Shown here in pieces: positions 1 through 9,722 of a DNA stretch of 64,000 nt. The notes under the pieces were generated by a model. That model did not search any database. It was not told where the DNA came from and worked only from the letters and a program-made list of their open reading frames with translations. The translations under genes and the position numbers were made by a program. Origin of the DNA: an uncultured Ruminococcus sp. Lineage in GTDB: Bacteria > Bacillota > Clostridia > Lachnospirales > Lachnospiraceae. Every line of letters begins with the position of its first letter. Within the stretch, counting starts at the first letter, position 1. The DNA lies in the NCBI GenBank assembly GCA_904418845.1, contig CAJFQC010000005.1, positions 1-64,000 of the forward strand, in the 5' to 3' direction.

Positions 1-88
1 CGGAGAAAGAGGGATTTGAACCCTCGCGCCGGTTTCCCGACCTACACCCTTAGCAGGGGCGCCTCTTCAGCCTCTTGAGTATTTCTCC
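1..88 (-). tRNA. tRNA-Ser (anticodon GCU)
   Basis: On the minus strand the acceptor arms GGAGAAA and TTTCTCC pair, with a G discriminator at base 1. The anticodon loop reads CTGCTAA, giving GCU, which decodes AGC/AGU serine codons. A long variable arm follows the anticodon stem, as expected for a class II tRNA-Ser, and the T arm carries GGTTCAAATCC. Any encoded CCA would lie just outside the window. A consensus promoter sits about 80 bases upstream. Confidence 0.93.
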
Positions 89-168
89 TGATTCTGAATT
101 CGACCGCAGCATTCTGCCGCGACATCTATTCAATTACACGCCGTATTTCTACTAACGACGCAGGTGTT

Positions 169-197
169 ATTATACTAAATCCCCCTTCTAATGTCAA
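169..197 (-). promoter_or_regulatory. Promoter of the tRNA-Ser gene
   Basis: Read on the minus strand there is a perfect TTGACA (192-197) and a perfect TATAAT (169-174) separated by 17 bases, pointing at the tRNA. Such full consensus is typical of stable-RNA promoters read by the main sigma factor. Confidence 0.85.
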
Positions 198-303
198 CGG
201 TTTTCCAAACTTTTTCTAAACTTTTTGTACTGCGATAATCTAAAAGCTATAAACGCCAGTGCAGAGCCTGTTCCCAATAGCATGAGGATTACCGGCTGCA
301 GAC

Positions 304-343
304 AAAAATAACCGACACTGCACTTACACGCAGTATCGGTTAT
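304..343 (-). terminator. Rho-independent terminator after the first chemoreceptor
   Basis: On the minus strand AACCGATACTGC and GCAGTGTCGGTT form a 12-bp stem with one mismatch around an 8-base loop, followed by ATTTTT. It begins 8 bases after the stop codon of the MCP gene at 351. Confidence 0.85.
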
Positions 344-350
344 ATGCCGT

Positions 351-2108
351 CTATGCGCCGTAGTCTCTCTTGATTTTAAACCGCCCGATCTCTGAACGAA
401 TATTTTCCGCATCTCCAAGCAATTGCTGTGTAGCCGCGGTAGTCTCCTCGCTGGAAGCGGCGTTTTGTGTCACAACAGCAGATATACGGGTTATCTCATC
501 GTCAATCTTACTTATATGTTTCTGCTGATTCTGGGATGCAGCGGCAATTTCCTTCATTGTCTGAGTAATCTGGGCTGATTTGGCAACAATTTCATCGAAT
601 GTCTGATTAGCCTCATCTGCCAGTTTGTTTCCCTGCATGGATTTCTGAATCATCGTTTCAATAATATCCCTGCTCTGCTCCGCAGCCTCGGCAGATTTCG
701 CCGCTAGGTTTCTCACTTCATCCGCCACAACGGCAAACCCTTTTCCTGCCATTCCTGCCCTCGCCGCCTCTACCGCCGCATTGAGCGCCAGAATATTGGT
801 CTGGAAAGCAATATCATCGATAGATTTCATAACAGCGGCAACCCGCTCCGAAGACGTATTAATATCACTGACTGCGTTCCCCAGAGTTGTCATATGTTCT
901 TTTCCACCCTGCACCGACTGTTCCATACTCGCAATCTCCTCAAACGCATGGCTGGAGCGCTCTACATTCTGGATAGCCAGGTCATTCGCCTCTTTTGCGT
1001 AGCTGGAAAGACCCTCCACGGCCGAAGCCTGTGTGCAGCAGCTATCAGCCAGAGCCTGGCTGGCTATAGATATGTTCGCCGCCTCACCTGCGACAGATTC
1101 TGATATCTGCGAAAGCTGAGAAAACGCAGTATTGTTTTGGCGCACAAGGTAGCTGAGGCTTTTGCCAAGCCTGTCTCCCTCCGAGCGCACTTTGGAATCA
1201 ACCGTCAGATCTCCGTCGGCAATCTGTGCTATCGCATCCGAATTTTCCCTCGTGGCGTTCACCATTACTTGGAACGCCTCCATCATCCGGTTGATTTCGG
1301 TTGTACCGCCCTCTGAAAGTTCTTCCGTTCCCACGTTCAGGTTATCAATACCTGTAGATATCTCCTCCAGCCAATCTGACATCTTCAGAATCGGCTCAGA
1401 TATTTTTCTCGAAAGCCGGCGGCCGATCAGCAACGAAGCGGCAACCGCGCCTATGCCTGCCAGTATCAGCACCCCTTGCGTGATAAGCGCCATATTTCTG
1501 GCCTTTTCCCTTGTGCTCTCCGCTGTTTCCTGCAGACGGCTGCTAATTGTATCCAATCCTTCTCCGATGGCCACTACCTTGGTCTTGAATTCATCTGCAT
1601 ACCGTCTATATGCCGCCTCCCTGTCAACGCGGCTCAATTCTGTAAGCTCAGCGGCCTGCAAATGAATCTCCTCATGAGGACCTATTATCCCGTTGAGGCT
1701 TTCGGCAATCTCCGGATCACTCATCAACCAGGCGCCATCGCCATTGATCCATTCGCCAAGCGCACAGGTTTCATGATCAAGACTGCCCGCAAAGTCTGCA
1801 CCAGTAGTAATTGATTCACTGAGCTGCTCCAGCCATTTGTAATGAGCCGCAATAACAGACTGCGCTTCTTGCTGATGATCTTGGTAGGCAGCGACATCTT
1901 CATATTCGCGCCGTATCTCCGTCATCATTAAAATAGAAATAACAACCAGAAGAAGGACTATACCGGAAAAAAGGAAATACCCTTTGAATATCTGCCTTTG
2001 AATTGTCTTTTCCCGCCGCTTCTCTGTATGATACTTTTCCACACTGCTGTTTTGATTTTCTTTCTGTATATTATGTTTATTCGTTTTCCCTGTTGCTATT
2101 TGAGACAC
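351..2108 (-). CDS. Methyl-accepting chemotaxis protein with extracytoplasmic CZB-like zinc domain
   Basis: Transmembrane chemoreceptor that would signal through CheW/CheA. A hydrophobic segment at about residues 44-61 and a second at about 206-228 bracket an outside domain of some 145 residues, followed by HAMP and the conserved MCP signalling hairpin ([19 protein letters not shown]). The outside domain carries H89, the CALGEW motif with C115, and HEEIH with H145 and H149. This is the 3His-1Cys arrangement of chemoreceptor zinc-binding (CZB) domains, which are better known in the cytoplasm. The start is a GTG with AAGGA six bases upstream; no ATG occurs before TM1. No C-terminal CheR-tethering pentapeptide is seen. 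It has its own promoter and terminator, so it is probably monocistronic. The ligand is unknown; zinc, or an oxidant that alters zinc binding, is an inference. Confidence 0.9.
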   Translation of the reverse strand: MSQIATGKTNKHNIQKENQNSSVEKYHTEKRREKTIQRQIFKGYFLFSGIVLLLVVISILMMTEIRREYEDVAAYQDHQQEAQSVIAAHYKWLEQLSESITTGADFAGSLDHETCALGEWINGDGAWLMSDPEIAESLNGIIGPHEEIHLQAAELTELSRVDREAAYRRYADEFKTKVVAIGEGLDTISSRLQETAESTREKARNMALITQGVLILAGIGAVAASLLIGRRLSRKISEPILKMSDWLEEISTGIDNLNVGTEELSEGGTTEINRMMEAFQVMVNATRENSDAIAQIADGDLTVDSKVRSEGDRLGKSLSYLVRQNNTAFSQLSQISESVAGEAANISIASQALADSCCTQASAVEGLSSYAKEANDLAIQNVERSSHAFEEIASMEQSVQGGKEHMTTLGNAVSDINTSSERVAAVMKSIDDIAFQTNILALNAAVEAARAGMAGKGFAVVADEVRNLAAKSAEAAEQSRDIIETMIQKSMQGNKLADEANQTFDEIVAKSAQITQTMKEIAAASQNQQKHISKIDDEITRISAVVTQNAASSEETTAATQQLLGDAENIRSEIGRFKIKRDYGA

Positions 2109-2201
2109 TCCCTTTCCTTTTTCCTTGCCTTTACAGACTGCGCCCGGATTTCCGTCATACCATACAGCTTATCTCTCGACGTTTTCCGACATTTTCACTA
2201 T

Positions 2202-2231
2202 ATTTTACCTTTTTTCTCATAGATTTGTCAA
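2202..2231 (-). promoter_or_regulatory. Promoter of the first chemoreceptor gene
   Basis: Minus-strand TTGACA (2226-2231) and TAAAAT (2202-2207) with an 18-base spacer, about 95 bases upstream of the GTG start. It resembles a main-sigma-factor promoter, not the sigma-D type seen at the flagellar genes. Confidence 0.7.
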
Positions 2232-2295
2232 GCAAATGATAAGATGTCCGAGAATCTCGCCAAAAACGATATCTCTATTGCAACGCCGAATCATA

Positions 2296-2345
2296 TAAAA
2301 ACTAAGAAGCGGCAATCACCCATTTTTGTATGAGTAGTTGCCGCT
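2296..2345 (-). terminator. Terminator after the second chemoreceptor
   Basis: AGCGGCAA (2338-2345) pairs with TTGCCGCT (2308-2315) on the minus strand, with a 22-base loop and a following TTAGTTTTT tract. It lies about 65 bases after the stop of the MCP at 2410. The large loop makes it weaker than the other terminators here. Confidence 0.6.
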
Positions 2346-2409
2346 CAAAAACTCCGAACCGCCCACGCCATAAAAACAGGGCATTCCGGCAAAAAACCTC
2401 AATGTCCGC

Positions 2410-4575
2410 TTAATACTTTTCTCCTGCAGATACGCCGGAGTACCCGGATTGGGATTCATTCACCACAGATGAAGACGTATCGTCTGTATCAGACGAGGAT
2501 ATGTAATCCGGAGAAATATAGTCTGCCTCCTCTTCTGAAAGGCGGAATCTCTGCACAAGATCCTTCAGCGTCTGCGCCTGTCCCGAAAGCTCCTGACTTG
2601 CAGCGGCGCTCTGCTCAGAGGTAGCAGAATTGGTCTGCACTACACTGGATATCTGGTCAACTCCCTCAGTCGCCTGATGCACAGCAGCATCCTGCTTTCC
2701 GGAATTCTCTGTAATGATCCTTGCATTCTCTGCAAGGCTACCCACAGTCTTATAAACCTTGTCAAAGGATTCCGCGGTATCATCGGCAAGAGTTTTTCCG
2801 TTGCCGACTGCATCAAGAGCGTTTTTAATCAGCACGGCGGTACTTTGAGATGCATCTGCAGTCTTCCCGGCAAGGTTGCGAACCTCATCAGCTACTACGG
2901 CGAAGCCTTTGCCCGCCTGCCCGGCGCGCGCCGCTTCTACAGCGGCATTCAGAGCCAGAATATTGGTCTGGAATGCGATATCCTCTATCTCCTTTATAAT
3001 CTTAGCCACTTCCTGCGAGTTGTGTGTAATACCTTCCATAGCGCCGAGCATATTCTGCATCTTTTCTTTGCCGTCGTCCACCTCTCGCGTTACTTTCTCA
3101 ATTTCCTCTCCCGCAGTGTTAATCAGTTTCGTGTTCTCACTGATCTGAGCACCCACATCCTGAAGAGTTGCAACGAGCTGCTGAATCGACGACGCCTGTT
3201 CGGTAGCTCCCTGAGCCGACGCCTGGGCGCCCATAGCCACTTGTCCCGCGCCGCTTGCCACCTGGTCTGCCGCAAGAACAACCTCCTTAAGCGTCTGGGT
3301 CATCGTATCACGCACACGCAGCAACGCAGTCTTCACTTTCGAAAACTCTCCATGATAGTCATGCCGGAGACGGAATACAAAATTACCATTTGCAATCTCA
3401 TCCAGCACAGCTGTAATTTCATTAATATAAAGGATGTACTCTTGCAAACGCCTGGTGATGGCATCAATATCCCGAGCAAGCGCTCCCACCTCATCCCCGG
3501 ATTTAACATCCAGTTTCACATCCAATTCCCCGTCGGCGATCCGTCCCGCGGCCACAGACAGTTTCTTGACAGATCTGGCAATGCTTATGCCGAAAAACAC
3601 CGAGATAATGCCAAGCAGAAGAACAGTCAGCACAAAGCGAAGGGTGACCGTCCTTGCCGTCTCTACGATATATGTTTCAAACTCTGCCTGCGGGAGCAGT
3701 CCAAGAACAACATATTCTATTTCATCAACAGCAACAGTTGATCCCGTGTACCCGGTACCGCCATGCGTGTACTCCATACCCTCCACTACCTGATTGTTGA
3801 GGATAGCTGATTTGATATTATCAGAGTAATCCACGTCCGCTGCGTTTGTCATGATCAGATCTGAATTCGGATGATAAACAATATTGTTGTTGCTGTCATA
3901 AAGCGTTACATACCCCTCTTCTCCTATGTCGATCGCCGCCATGTCCACACCGAGCACATTTATGTATATGTCGAGACCTAACACTGCGATCTGGCTGATG
4001 CCGGAATAGACCGGAGTAGCTATGGTCACGACCGTCTCTCCTGTGACGGCATCGGAATATGCCTCTGTGACAGTTGTAGACTTCTGTTCAACCGCCTTTT
4101 CATACCACACGCGGCTCCGCATGTCAAAAGTCGATGAATCCATGTAAGTTCCGTTTGACTGCAGAAGCGCGCCCGTACCAAGATTCACTACCCATGCATG
4201 GGCAACTCCATCTTTTCCATCCACAATCCTTCTTAATGCGTCAAACAAATCGTCCCGCTGCTCGGATTCGTTAAAATCTTGTCCCCAGTCAGAAGAGCCC
4301 TGCACGATCTCTTCTGCTCTGGCAAATGATTCGGCGATGCCCATATAGCGTTCAAAATAGCCCTCTATACTTTCCGCGGCACGGCCCGCCTCCGCCGTGA
4401 GATAATCAGTCTCCACCGTGCGGACCGTGTCTGACATATTATTAACGAGCTGGATTCCTATAAGCGTAAGCACAATGATGAGAGGGAGCAGCGTCCCCAT
4501 CAGCAGTTTGGGCAGAACCCCGAACCTCACCCTTTTCTTTCCGTGTGTTTTACCAATATCCTTATCTTTTTTCAT
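2410..4575 (-). CDS. Methyl-accepting chemotaxis protein with dCache-type sensor
   Basis: Chemoreceptor of 721 residues. TM1 is near residues 20-45, followed by a large extracytoplasmic region of about 270 residues. That region has the features of a double-Cache domain (RSRVWYEKAVEQ, TPVYSG, LGLDIYINVL), the fold that binds amino acids and other small ligands. TM2 lies near 310-330, then HAMP and the signalling hairpin with [18 protein letters not shown]. The C-terminal 40 residues are Ser/Asp-rich and carry no NWETF-like pentapeptide. The ATG is preceded by a GGGGGG Shine-Dalgarno and a consensus promoter at 4711-4739. The ligand cannot be read from the sequence. Transcribed alone. Confidence 0.93.
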   Translation of the reverse strand: MKKDKDIGKTHGKKRVRFGVLPKLLMGTLLPLIIVLTLIGIQLVNNMSDTVRTVETDYLTAEAGRAAESIEGYFERYMGIAESFARAEEIVQGSSDWGQDFNESEQRDDLFDALRRIVDGKDGVAHAWVVNLGTGALLQSNGTYMDSSTFDMRSRVWYEKAVEQKSTTVTEAYSDAVTGETVVTIATPVYSGISQIAVLGLDIYINVLGVDMAAIDIGEEGYVTLYDSNNNIVYHPNSDLIMTNAADVDYSDNIKSAILNNQVVEGMEYTHGGTGYTGSTVAVDEIEYVVLGLLPQAEFETYIVETARTVTLRFVLTVLLLGIISVFFGISIARSVKKLSVAAGRIADGELDVKLDVKSGDEVGALARDIDAITRRLQEYILYINEITAVLDEIANGNFVFRLRHDYHGEFSKVKTALLRVRDTMTQTLKEVVLAADQVASGAGQVAMGAQASAQGATEQASSIQQLVATLQDVGAQISENTKLINTAGEEIEKVTREVDDGKEKMQNMLGAMEGITHNSQEVAKIIKEIEDIAFQTNILALNAAVEAARAGQAGKGFAVVADEVRNLAGKTADASQSTAVLIKNALDAVGNGKTLADDTAESFDKVYKTVGSLAENARIITENSGKQDAAVHQATEGVDQISSVVQTNSATSEQSAAASQELSGQAQTLKDLVQRFRLSEEEADYISPDYISSSDTDDTSSSVVNESQSGYSGVSAGEKY

Positions 4576-4710
4576 GTAGATATCCCCCCTGTTCTATTTT
4601 ATTTTGCAGATCGGATCACACAACAAGGAGTTTTTATGTAATTTGTCTTTATTTTTTATTTGTAAACCTCAAAAATTGTATATTTTTTATCCCATCTTCC
4701 AGTATTTTCC

Positions 4711-4739
4711 ACTATACTATATATCTATATTTTTGTCAA
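4711..4739 (-). promoter_or_regulatory. Promoter of the dCache chemoreceptor gene
   Basis: Minus-strand TTGACA (4734-4739), 17-base spacer and TATAGT (4711-4716), about 135 bases before the ATG. Confidence 0.75.
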
Positions 4740-4785
4740 ACACCGAATAAAAGCAACCGTACTTTTAGGAATTTTGTATAATTCA

Positions 4786-4833
4786 GAAAAATTAATCCGG
4801 GAGCGGACTCTGCCGAATCTTCAACTCCCGGAT
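4786..4833 (-). terminator. Terminator of the sua5-upp-fum-plsC gene run
   Basis: ATCCGGGAG and CTCCCGGAT form a perfect 9-bp stem (4825-4833 with 4795-4803), followed on the minus strand by TAATTTTT. It starts 8 bases after the plsC stop codon. Confidence 0.85.
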
Positions 4834-4840
4834 CAACGAG

Positions 4841-5551
4841 CTACATATTAGCGTCTATTTTTTCTTGTACGCGCTTTTGTACTTCGGCTGCGATCTCTGT
4901 TGTCTTCATATCTTTATACTCTTCATATAACAGAGGCTTCATAAAATGCACCTGAACCGTCACCGGTTTTATAGTATTTGTGTCAAAGGGCTTAAAAGAA
5001 TCAATCAACGCTACAGGTACGATCGGGCATCGCACCCTTGTGGCCGACTTAAAGCTTCCTCCCTTAAATGACCCGACTCTATTTCCGTTTTTTGATCTTG
5101 TCCCTTCCGCAAAGATCAGATAGTTTCTTCCTTTTTGAACCTCCTTCGCCACGTCTACTATAACCTGCATTGCCTGACGCACATCCTCCCGGTCGATCAG
5201 AAAGGCTCTCATGCAGGCAAAGACCTGTTTTAAAAAAGGAATCTTCCCCACTTCTTTCTTGGCCACCACAGAAAACGGGCGCGGACATGCCTCGATGATT
5301 GCCAGAACATCATAGAGCCCCTGATGATTTGGAAAAAAGATAAACCCATCTTTCTCGGGAAGGTTCTCTATCCCGTGGACATCTATATGCACATTTCCTC
5401 CCCGATTCGCACGGCGGTCAATCCAGGTAAGAAATTTATACATATTTTCTTCTGAATATTTATCTACATGGGCAGCCCTGTAACAGAGACGAATCCACCC
5501 ATACGGCACCACGAAGATATTTCGCAGCACCATCATTAAAATACGCTTCAT
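4841..5551 (-). CDS. plsC: 1-acyl-sn-glycerol-3-phosphate acyltransferase (PlsC)
   Basis: Transfers an acyl chain to lysophosphatidic acid to make phosphatidic acid at the inner face of the membrane. The protein has 236 residues, a hydrophobic N-terminus, the catalytic NHQGLYD motif (NHxxxxD) near residue 76 and the substrate-binding EGTRSKNG motif near residue 148, both intact. Its ATG overlaps the stop of the fumarase beta gene (ATGA), so it is translationally coupled and is the last gene of the run ending at the terminator 4786-4833. Nothing in the sequence explains why lipid synthesis is tied to this operon. Confidence 0.93.
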   Translation of the reverse strand: MKRILMMVLRNIFVVPYGWIRLCYRAAHVDKYSEENMYKFLTWIDRRANRGGNVHIDVHGIENLPEKDGFIFFPNHQGLYDVLAIIEACPRPFSVVAKKEVGKIPFLKQVFACMRAFLIDREDVRQAMQVIVDVAKEVQKGRNYLIFAEGTRSKNGNRVGSFKGGSFKSATRVRCPIVPVALIDSFKPFDTNTIKPVTVQVHFMKPLLYEEYKDMKTTEIAAEVQKRVQEKIDANM

Positions 5552-6114
5552 GCCATATCCCCCTCTGTATCCATGTATTCTTTGACCGCCGTCTCATACA
5601 AGTTATTTCCCCGGCTGTCAATGACAACGATAACCGGAAAATCCTCTACCGTAAGTCTGCGAACCGCTTCCGTCCCGAGGTCTTTATATGCGATCACCTC
5701 TGATGACGTGATACATTTGGAAAGCAGAGCGCCCGCTCCGCCCACTGCTGCAAAGTAAACTGCTCCATTTCTCACAATGGCGTCGATTACTTCCGGTGAT
5801 CTTTTTCCTTTTCCGATCATAGCTCCCATGCCCAGATCTAAAAGGCGAGGCGTATATCTGTCCATCCGGCCTGCCGTGGTCGGTCCTGCAGAGCCAATAG
5901 GCCTCCCTTCCCTCGCGGGAGACGGCCCCATATAATAGATCATCTGTCCCTTTATATCAACCGGAAGCCCGCCGCCGCTTTGGAGAGTCTCGTCCATTCT
6001 TTTATGAGCGGCATCCCTTGCCGTATAGATCGTTCCGCTGATATATACATAGTCCCCGGCTTTCAAAGTTCTTGCCGTCTCTTTATCTATCGGCGCCGTG
6101 ATATGCTTATCCAT
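5548..6114 (-). CDS. Fumarate hydratase class I, beta (C-terminal) subunit
   Basis: C-terminal subunit of the two-subunit Fe-S hydro-lyase that interconverts fumarate and malate. The C-terminal hydro-lyase domain is recognisable by YYMGPSPAREG, GSAGPTTAGRMD and GKGKRS, and the length (188 residues) is normal. The start at 6114 is chosen because a GAGG lies 8 bases upstream and the family begins near here; a longer frame to 6150 exists. It follows the alpha subunit closely and overlaps plsC. The related L(+)-tartrate dehydratase has the same architecture, so substrate is not fully certain. Confidence 0.88.
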   Translation of the reverse strand: MDKHITAPIDKETARTLKAGDYVYISGTIYTARDAAHKRMDETLQSGGGLPVDIKGQMIYYMGPSPAREGRPIGSAGPTTAGRMDRYTPRLLDLGMGAMIGKGKRSPEVIDAIVRNGAVYFAAVGGAGALLSKCITSSEVIAYKDLGTEAVRRLTVEDFPVIVVIDSRGNNLYETAVKEYMDTEGDMA

Positions 6115-6159
6115 CGTCATATCCTCGTCTTTCTGTAAAGTTTTCTGCATTCTTTTGAT

Positions 6160-7005
6160 CTAGATCTCCCGCGTCACATGACGGTTCACATGGCAGCAGA
6201 TGTTGACCGCCACAGGCAGTCCTGCGATATGAGTGGGGTAGGTATTAATATTTACCGCGAGCGCAGTCGTCGTACCACCCAAACCTCCCGGACCGACGCC
6301 GAGCCGGTTGATCTTCTCCAAAAGTTCTTCTTCCATATCTCTGATATAGGAGATTTCCGAGCGGCGTCCGATCTCTCTTGTGAGAGCCTCTTTCGCCATA
6401 ACGGCACACTTTTCAAAGGTGCCCCCGATACCGACTCCCACGACCATAGGCGGACAGGCATTGGGACCCGCATCTTTCACTGCGGTAAGAACCGCATTTT
6501 TTACACCCTCAATTCCTTCTGCCGGCTTCAGCATGAATATCCGGCTCATATTCTCACTCCCAAACCCCTTCGGAGCAACCGTGATCCTCACCTTATCTCC
6601 CGGTACGATACGTGTGTGGATAACCGCCGGCGTATTGTCTTTTGTGTTCTCGCGAACCAGTGGATCGCCGACCACAGACTTTCTCAGAAATCCGTCTGCA
6701 TATCCTCTTCTCACACCTTCATTTACGGCATCCTCCACAGCATCTCCTTCCAGATGGACCTCCTGCCCGATAGCCAGAAACACAACCGCCATCCCGGTAT
6801 CTTGACAAATAGGGATCATATCATCAGACGCGATTCTCAAGTTCTCCTGAAGCTGCTCTAATATCTGTCTGCCCAGAGGTGACTTTTCCCTTTCCGCCGC
6901 GTTTTCCATCGCCTGTCTCATATCGCCGGAAAGGAAATAATTTGCCTCAATGCACATTTCTTTAATATTCTCTGTAAGCTCTTCTGTGCTGACTGTCCGT
7001 ATCAT
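6160..7005 (-). CDS. Fumarate hydratase class I, alpha (N-terminal) subunit
   Basis: Carries the 4Fe-4S cluster that acts as Lewis acid in the dehydration of malate. The 281 residues include ICQDTGMAVVF, ACPPMVVGVGIGG and GVGPGGLGG, which are conserved in the family and hold candidate cluster cysteines. The ATG overlaps the TGA of the dCMP deaminase gene by 4 bases, and the beta subunit follows 45 bases later. An oxygen-labile fumarase of this type fits the strict anaerobe suggested by the rubrerythrins. Tartrate dehydratase is the alternative. Confidence 0.88.
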   Translation of the reverse strand: MIRTVSTEELTENIKEMCIEANYFLSGDMRQAMENAAEREKSPLGRQILEQLQENLRIASDDMIPICQDTGMAVVFLAIGQEVHLEGDAVEDAVNEGVRRGYADGFLRKSVVGDPLVRENTKDNTPAVIHTRIVPGDKVRITVAPKGFGSENMSRIFMLKPAEGIEGVKNAVLTAVKDAGPNACPPMVVGVGIGGTFEKCAVMAKEALTREIGRRSEISYIRDMEEELLEKINRLGVGPGGLGGTTTALAVNINTYPTHIAGLPVAVNICCHVNRHVTREI

Positions 7006-7490
7006 AATTGAATCTCGATCTTTCTGTTTGTCCTTTTGTACTGATGGTATTTTACCCCGGCGGCATCCATCATTTTCTTGGAAGCTAAAACACTGGATGT
7101 GTCCGCATATTTATCACAGTCATAGATAACTTCCTTGATCCCCGCCTGAATGATAGCCTTGGCACATTCATTGCACGGAAAGAGCGAAACATAGAGCTTC
7201 GCTCCCGCAAGACTTCCGCCGCTGTAATTGAGGATCGCGTTCAGTTCACTGTGAGTGGAGTAGACATACTTTGTCTCCAGCGGGTCTTCTCCGTCCCTCG
7301 CCCACGGGAACTCATCATCCGAACATCCCATGGGAAATCCATTGTATCCCATGGATAATATCTTATTGTCCTGGCTGACGATACAGCACCCAACCTGTGT
7401 GTTGGGGTCTTTCGAGCGCATCCCCGACAGCATCGCCACTCCCATAAAATATTCGTCCCACGATAAATAGTCTTTTCTCTTCTCTGTCAT
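7002..7490 (-). CDS. dCMP deaminase (ComEB-type)
   Basis: Zinc-dependent deamination of dCMP to dUMP, feeding dTMP synthesis. The protein has 162 residues and the cytidine/deoxycytidylate deaminase zinc motifs HSELNAI (near residue 80) and PCNECAKAI (near 105) in full. It lies 18 bases after upp and overlaps the fumarase alpha gene by 4 bases. Pairing with upp puts two pyrimidine-salvage steps side by side. Confidence 0.93.
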   Translation of the reverse strand: MTEKRKDYLSWDEYFMGVAMLSGMRSKDPNTQVGCCIVSQDNKILSMGYNGFPMGCSDDEFPWARDGEDPLETKYVYSTHSELNAILNYSGGSLAGAKLYVSLFPCNECAKAIIQAGIKEVIYDCDKYADTSSVLASKKMMDAAGVKYHQYKRTNRKIEIQL

Positions 7491-7508
7491 AGTTCCCGTC
7501 TCCCTTCT

Positions 7509-8141
7509 CTATTTTGTACCGAAGATACGGTCTCCCGCATCACCCAGTCCAGGCACGATATAACCGTGGTCATTGAGTTTTTCGTCCAATGCCCCGATAT
7601 AAATATCAACGTCTGGATGCTCCGTCTGCATCCGCCTGACCCCCTCCGGAGCGGCAATGATACACAGGAAACGAATATTTTTCACTCCTTTTTCTTTCAG
7701 CATACGGATAGCGGCCACGCTGGAACCACCGGTCGCAAGCATGGGATCTACGACAAACACCTGTCTCTCACTGCAGTCTGCCGGAAGCTTACAATAGTAC
7801 TCCACCGGCTCCAGTGTCTCAGGATCACGGTAAAGCCCGATATGCCCCACCTTTGCCGCAGGGATGAGAGAAAGCATACCGTCTACCATCCCCACGCCTG
7901 CGCGCAGGATGGGTACGATTGCCAGTTTCTTGCCCGCCAGCTGTTTTCCTGTCATCTCGGCGATAGGCGTCTTGATCCTCACATCCTTAAGCTCCAGATC
8001 CCGGGTCGCTTCATAGCACATAAGCTGTGCGACCTCCCCGATCATTTCGCGGAATTCTTTTGTTCCCACATTCTCCTGCCTGATATAGCTGATCTTGTGA
8101 GCGATCAGCGGGTGCTCCATAACGATTACTTTTCCTGTCAT
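7509..8141 (-). CDS. upp: Uracil phosphoribosyltransferase
   Basis: Makes UMP from uracil and PRPP. The 210-residue protein begins with the family-typical [15 protein letters not shown] and has the PRPP-binding loop DPMLATGGS near residue 130 and the C-terminal uracil-binding [13 protein letters not shown]. It overlaps the upstream sua5-phosphatase gene by 4 bases and has a GGAGGAGG ribosome-binding site. In Bacillus the upp gene is also near the Sua5 gene (ywlC), so this neighbourhood is ancient. Confidence 0.96.
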   Translation of the reverse strand: MTGKVIVMEHPLIAHKISYIRQENVGTKEFREMIGEVAQLMCYEATRDLELKDVRIKTPIAEMTGKQLAGKKLAIVPILRAGVGMVDGMLSLIPAAKVGHIGLYRDPETLEPVEYYCKLPADCSERQVFVVDPMLATGGSSVAAIRMLKEKGVKNIRFLCIIAAPEGVRRMQTEHPDVDIYIGALDEKLNDHGYIVPGLGDAGDRIFGTK

Positions 8142-9664
8142 TGTTCCTCCTCCACTAGTGAATCTAATTTTTCTGCAAGTTTCTTAACCAGCACACGCAG
8201 GATCTCAAAACACTCTCCATATGCGGTCAGCGGTTTTCCGTAAGGATCGGGTATCTCGGTACCCTCCCCGACAAACTCACTTAGGGTAAATATATTTTCT
8301 GCCTGTCCATACTCTGACAGAAGCTTGTTCTTCTGGCTTTCATCAATAGTGAGGATCAGACTGTCCTCCTGAAGATCCTCTTCATCAAACCCGCAGGAAA
8401 CATGTCCTTCCAGCGTCATCTGCGCACTCTTCATAATCGCTTCCGCTTTCTGGTTCGCGGGTTCAGGAAACAGAACTACAATTCCTCTTGAATCAATTAC
8501 ATACTCCTGTTTCAGATCATAGTGCCTCAATATCTCTGCTGCCATAGGGGCCCGTACAGTATCCGCCTCGCACACAAAGGTAATTCGCCGGTATCTCTGC
8601 CGCCTCACCACTGCTGACGCCGCAATACGCAGATGTCCCGCCGCTTTTTCCAGACGGTTCATGATCGCTTTTCCCATGCCCTGAACAGCAAATGATTCGC
8701 TGTATATCGTATCTACATCCTCTTCATCGAACTCTCTGAGCACGCGGTACAGATTCCGGGCGATGGTTTTCTCGTTCTCACGTGTCCCGATATTTTTGAC
8801 ATCACCATATTTATAGAAGGGAAGTGTTTCCTCCGTAGCTATAATTCCGACCCTGCGGCCTTCTCTATGAGCCGCGTAGGCCAACTGACGGATCGCTAAA
8901 ATCTCTTCCCTCAGATCCCCCTCCGCGATAACAAGCTTTGCCCTGGGCGCGTAGTGCCGGTACTTCATCCCCGGAGCTTTCGGCGCTTTCTCGCTCTCAT
9001 CACCTAAAAGTGTCTCATCCACGCTCACCTCTCCGATAACTCCCTCGAGCATCTCCGCCGTAATGGCACCGGGCCTTAAGATCATCGGCGGATTGACCGT
9101 CATATCCAATATCGTTGATTCCAGTCCGATATCCACCGCTCCACCGTCAAGAATCATATCAATCTTTCCGCCCAGATCCTCCGCCACATGCTCCGCCGTA
9201 GTAGGACTGGGGCGCCCGGAGGTATTGGCACTGGGCGCGGACACGAACCCCCCCGCAGCTCGGATCAGTTCTTTTGCGACAGGGTCTTCGGGCATTCTTA
9301 CCGCGACTGTGTCAAGCCCTCCCGTTGTCCCGTAAGGAACGCGCTCCCCTTTATCAAAGATCATGGTCAGCGGCCCCGGCCAGAAATGCGCTGCCAGAAT
9401 ATCCGTTTCTCCCGGGATATTTACCGCGATTTTTCTCAGATCCTCATAATCTGCTATATGCACTATGAGGGGATTATCCGAGGGACGTCCTTTTGCCGCA
9501 TAAGTCTTAAGCGCAGCCTCTTCCTTAAGAGCGTCCGCCCCCAGGCCGTACACAGTCTCTGTAGGAAACGCGACCAGTCCGCCTGCTCTCAGCACTCTCC
9601 CCGCTTCCTGTATGATATTATCATCTATTTGATTTTTGTCTATTTTTCGTATCTTTGTCTCCAT
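8138..9664 (-). CDS. Sua5/TsaC threonylcarbamoyl-AMP synthase fused to a low-molecular-weight protein phosphatase
   Basis: Two enzymes in one 508-residue chain. Numbered from the start used here, residues about 10-225 form the YrdC/TsaC domain ([39 protein letters not shown]) that makes L-threonylcarbamoyl-AMP for tRNA t6A. Residues about 235-345 form the Sua5 C-terminal domain ([11 protein letters not shown]). Residues about 360-505 are a low-molecular-weight phosphatase with a C-x5-R loop (CEADTVR, C365 and R371) and the general-acid DP of IPDPYG, so it looks active although the usual CxxNxCRS wording is altered. In Bacillus ywlC and ywlE are separate neighbours. The start is uncertain: 9664 is chosen by family alignment, and the frame runs open to 9730, overlapping cwlD. 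No clear Shine-Dalgarno precedes either. Confidence 0.88.
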   Translation of the reverse strand: METKIRKIDKNQIDDNIIQEAGRVLRAGGLVAFPTETVYGLGADALKEEAALKTYAAKGRPSDNPLIVHIADYEDLRKIAVNIPGETDILAAHFWPGPLTMIFDKGERVPYGTTGGLDTVAVRMPEDPVAKELIRAAGGFVSAPSANTSGRPSPTTAEHVAEDLGGKIDMILDGGAVDIGLESTILDMTVNPPMILRPGAITAEMLEGVIGEVSVDETLLGDESEKAPKAPGMKYRHYAPRAKLVIAEGDLREEILAIRQLAYAAHREGRRVGIIATEETLPFYKYGDVKNIGTRENEKTIARNLYRVLREFDEEDVDTIYSESFAVQGMGKAIMNRLEKAAGHLRIAASAVVRRQRYRRITFVCEADTVRAPMAAEILRHYDLKQEYVIDSRGIVVLFPEPANQKAEAIMKSAQMTLEGHVSCGFDEEDLQEDSLILTIDESQKNKLLSEYGQAENIFTLSEFVGEGTEIPDPYGKPLTAYGECFEILRVLVKKLAEKLDSLVEEEQ

Positions 9665-9722
9665 AAGACACATTATATCATTATTAACAATAAAAAAAAA
9701 CTCTTTTATCTGTCTGTTCTTC

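Noticed and set aside
2677-3741. Long plus-strand frame opposite the dCache MCP
   Set aside because: It mirrors the MCP signalling region, has no ribosome-binding site and its sequence is low-complexity antisense of a well-conserved protein.
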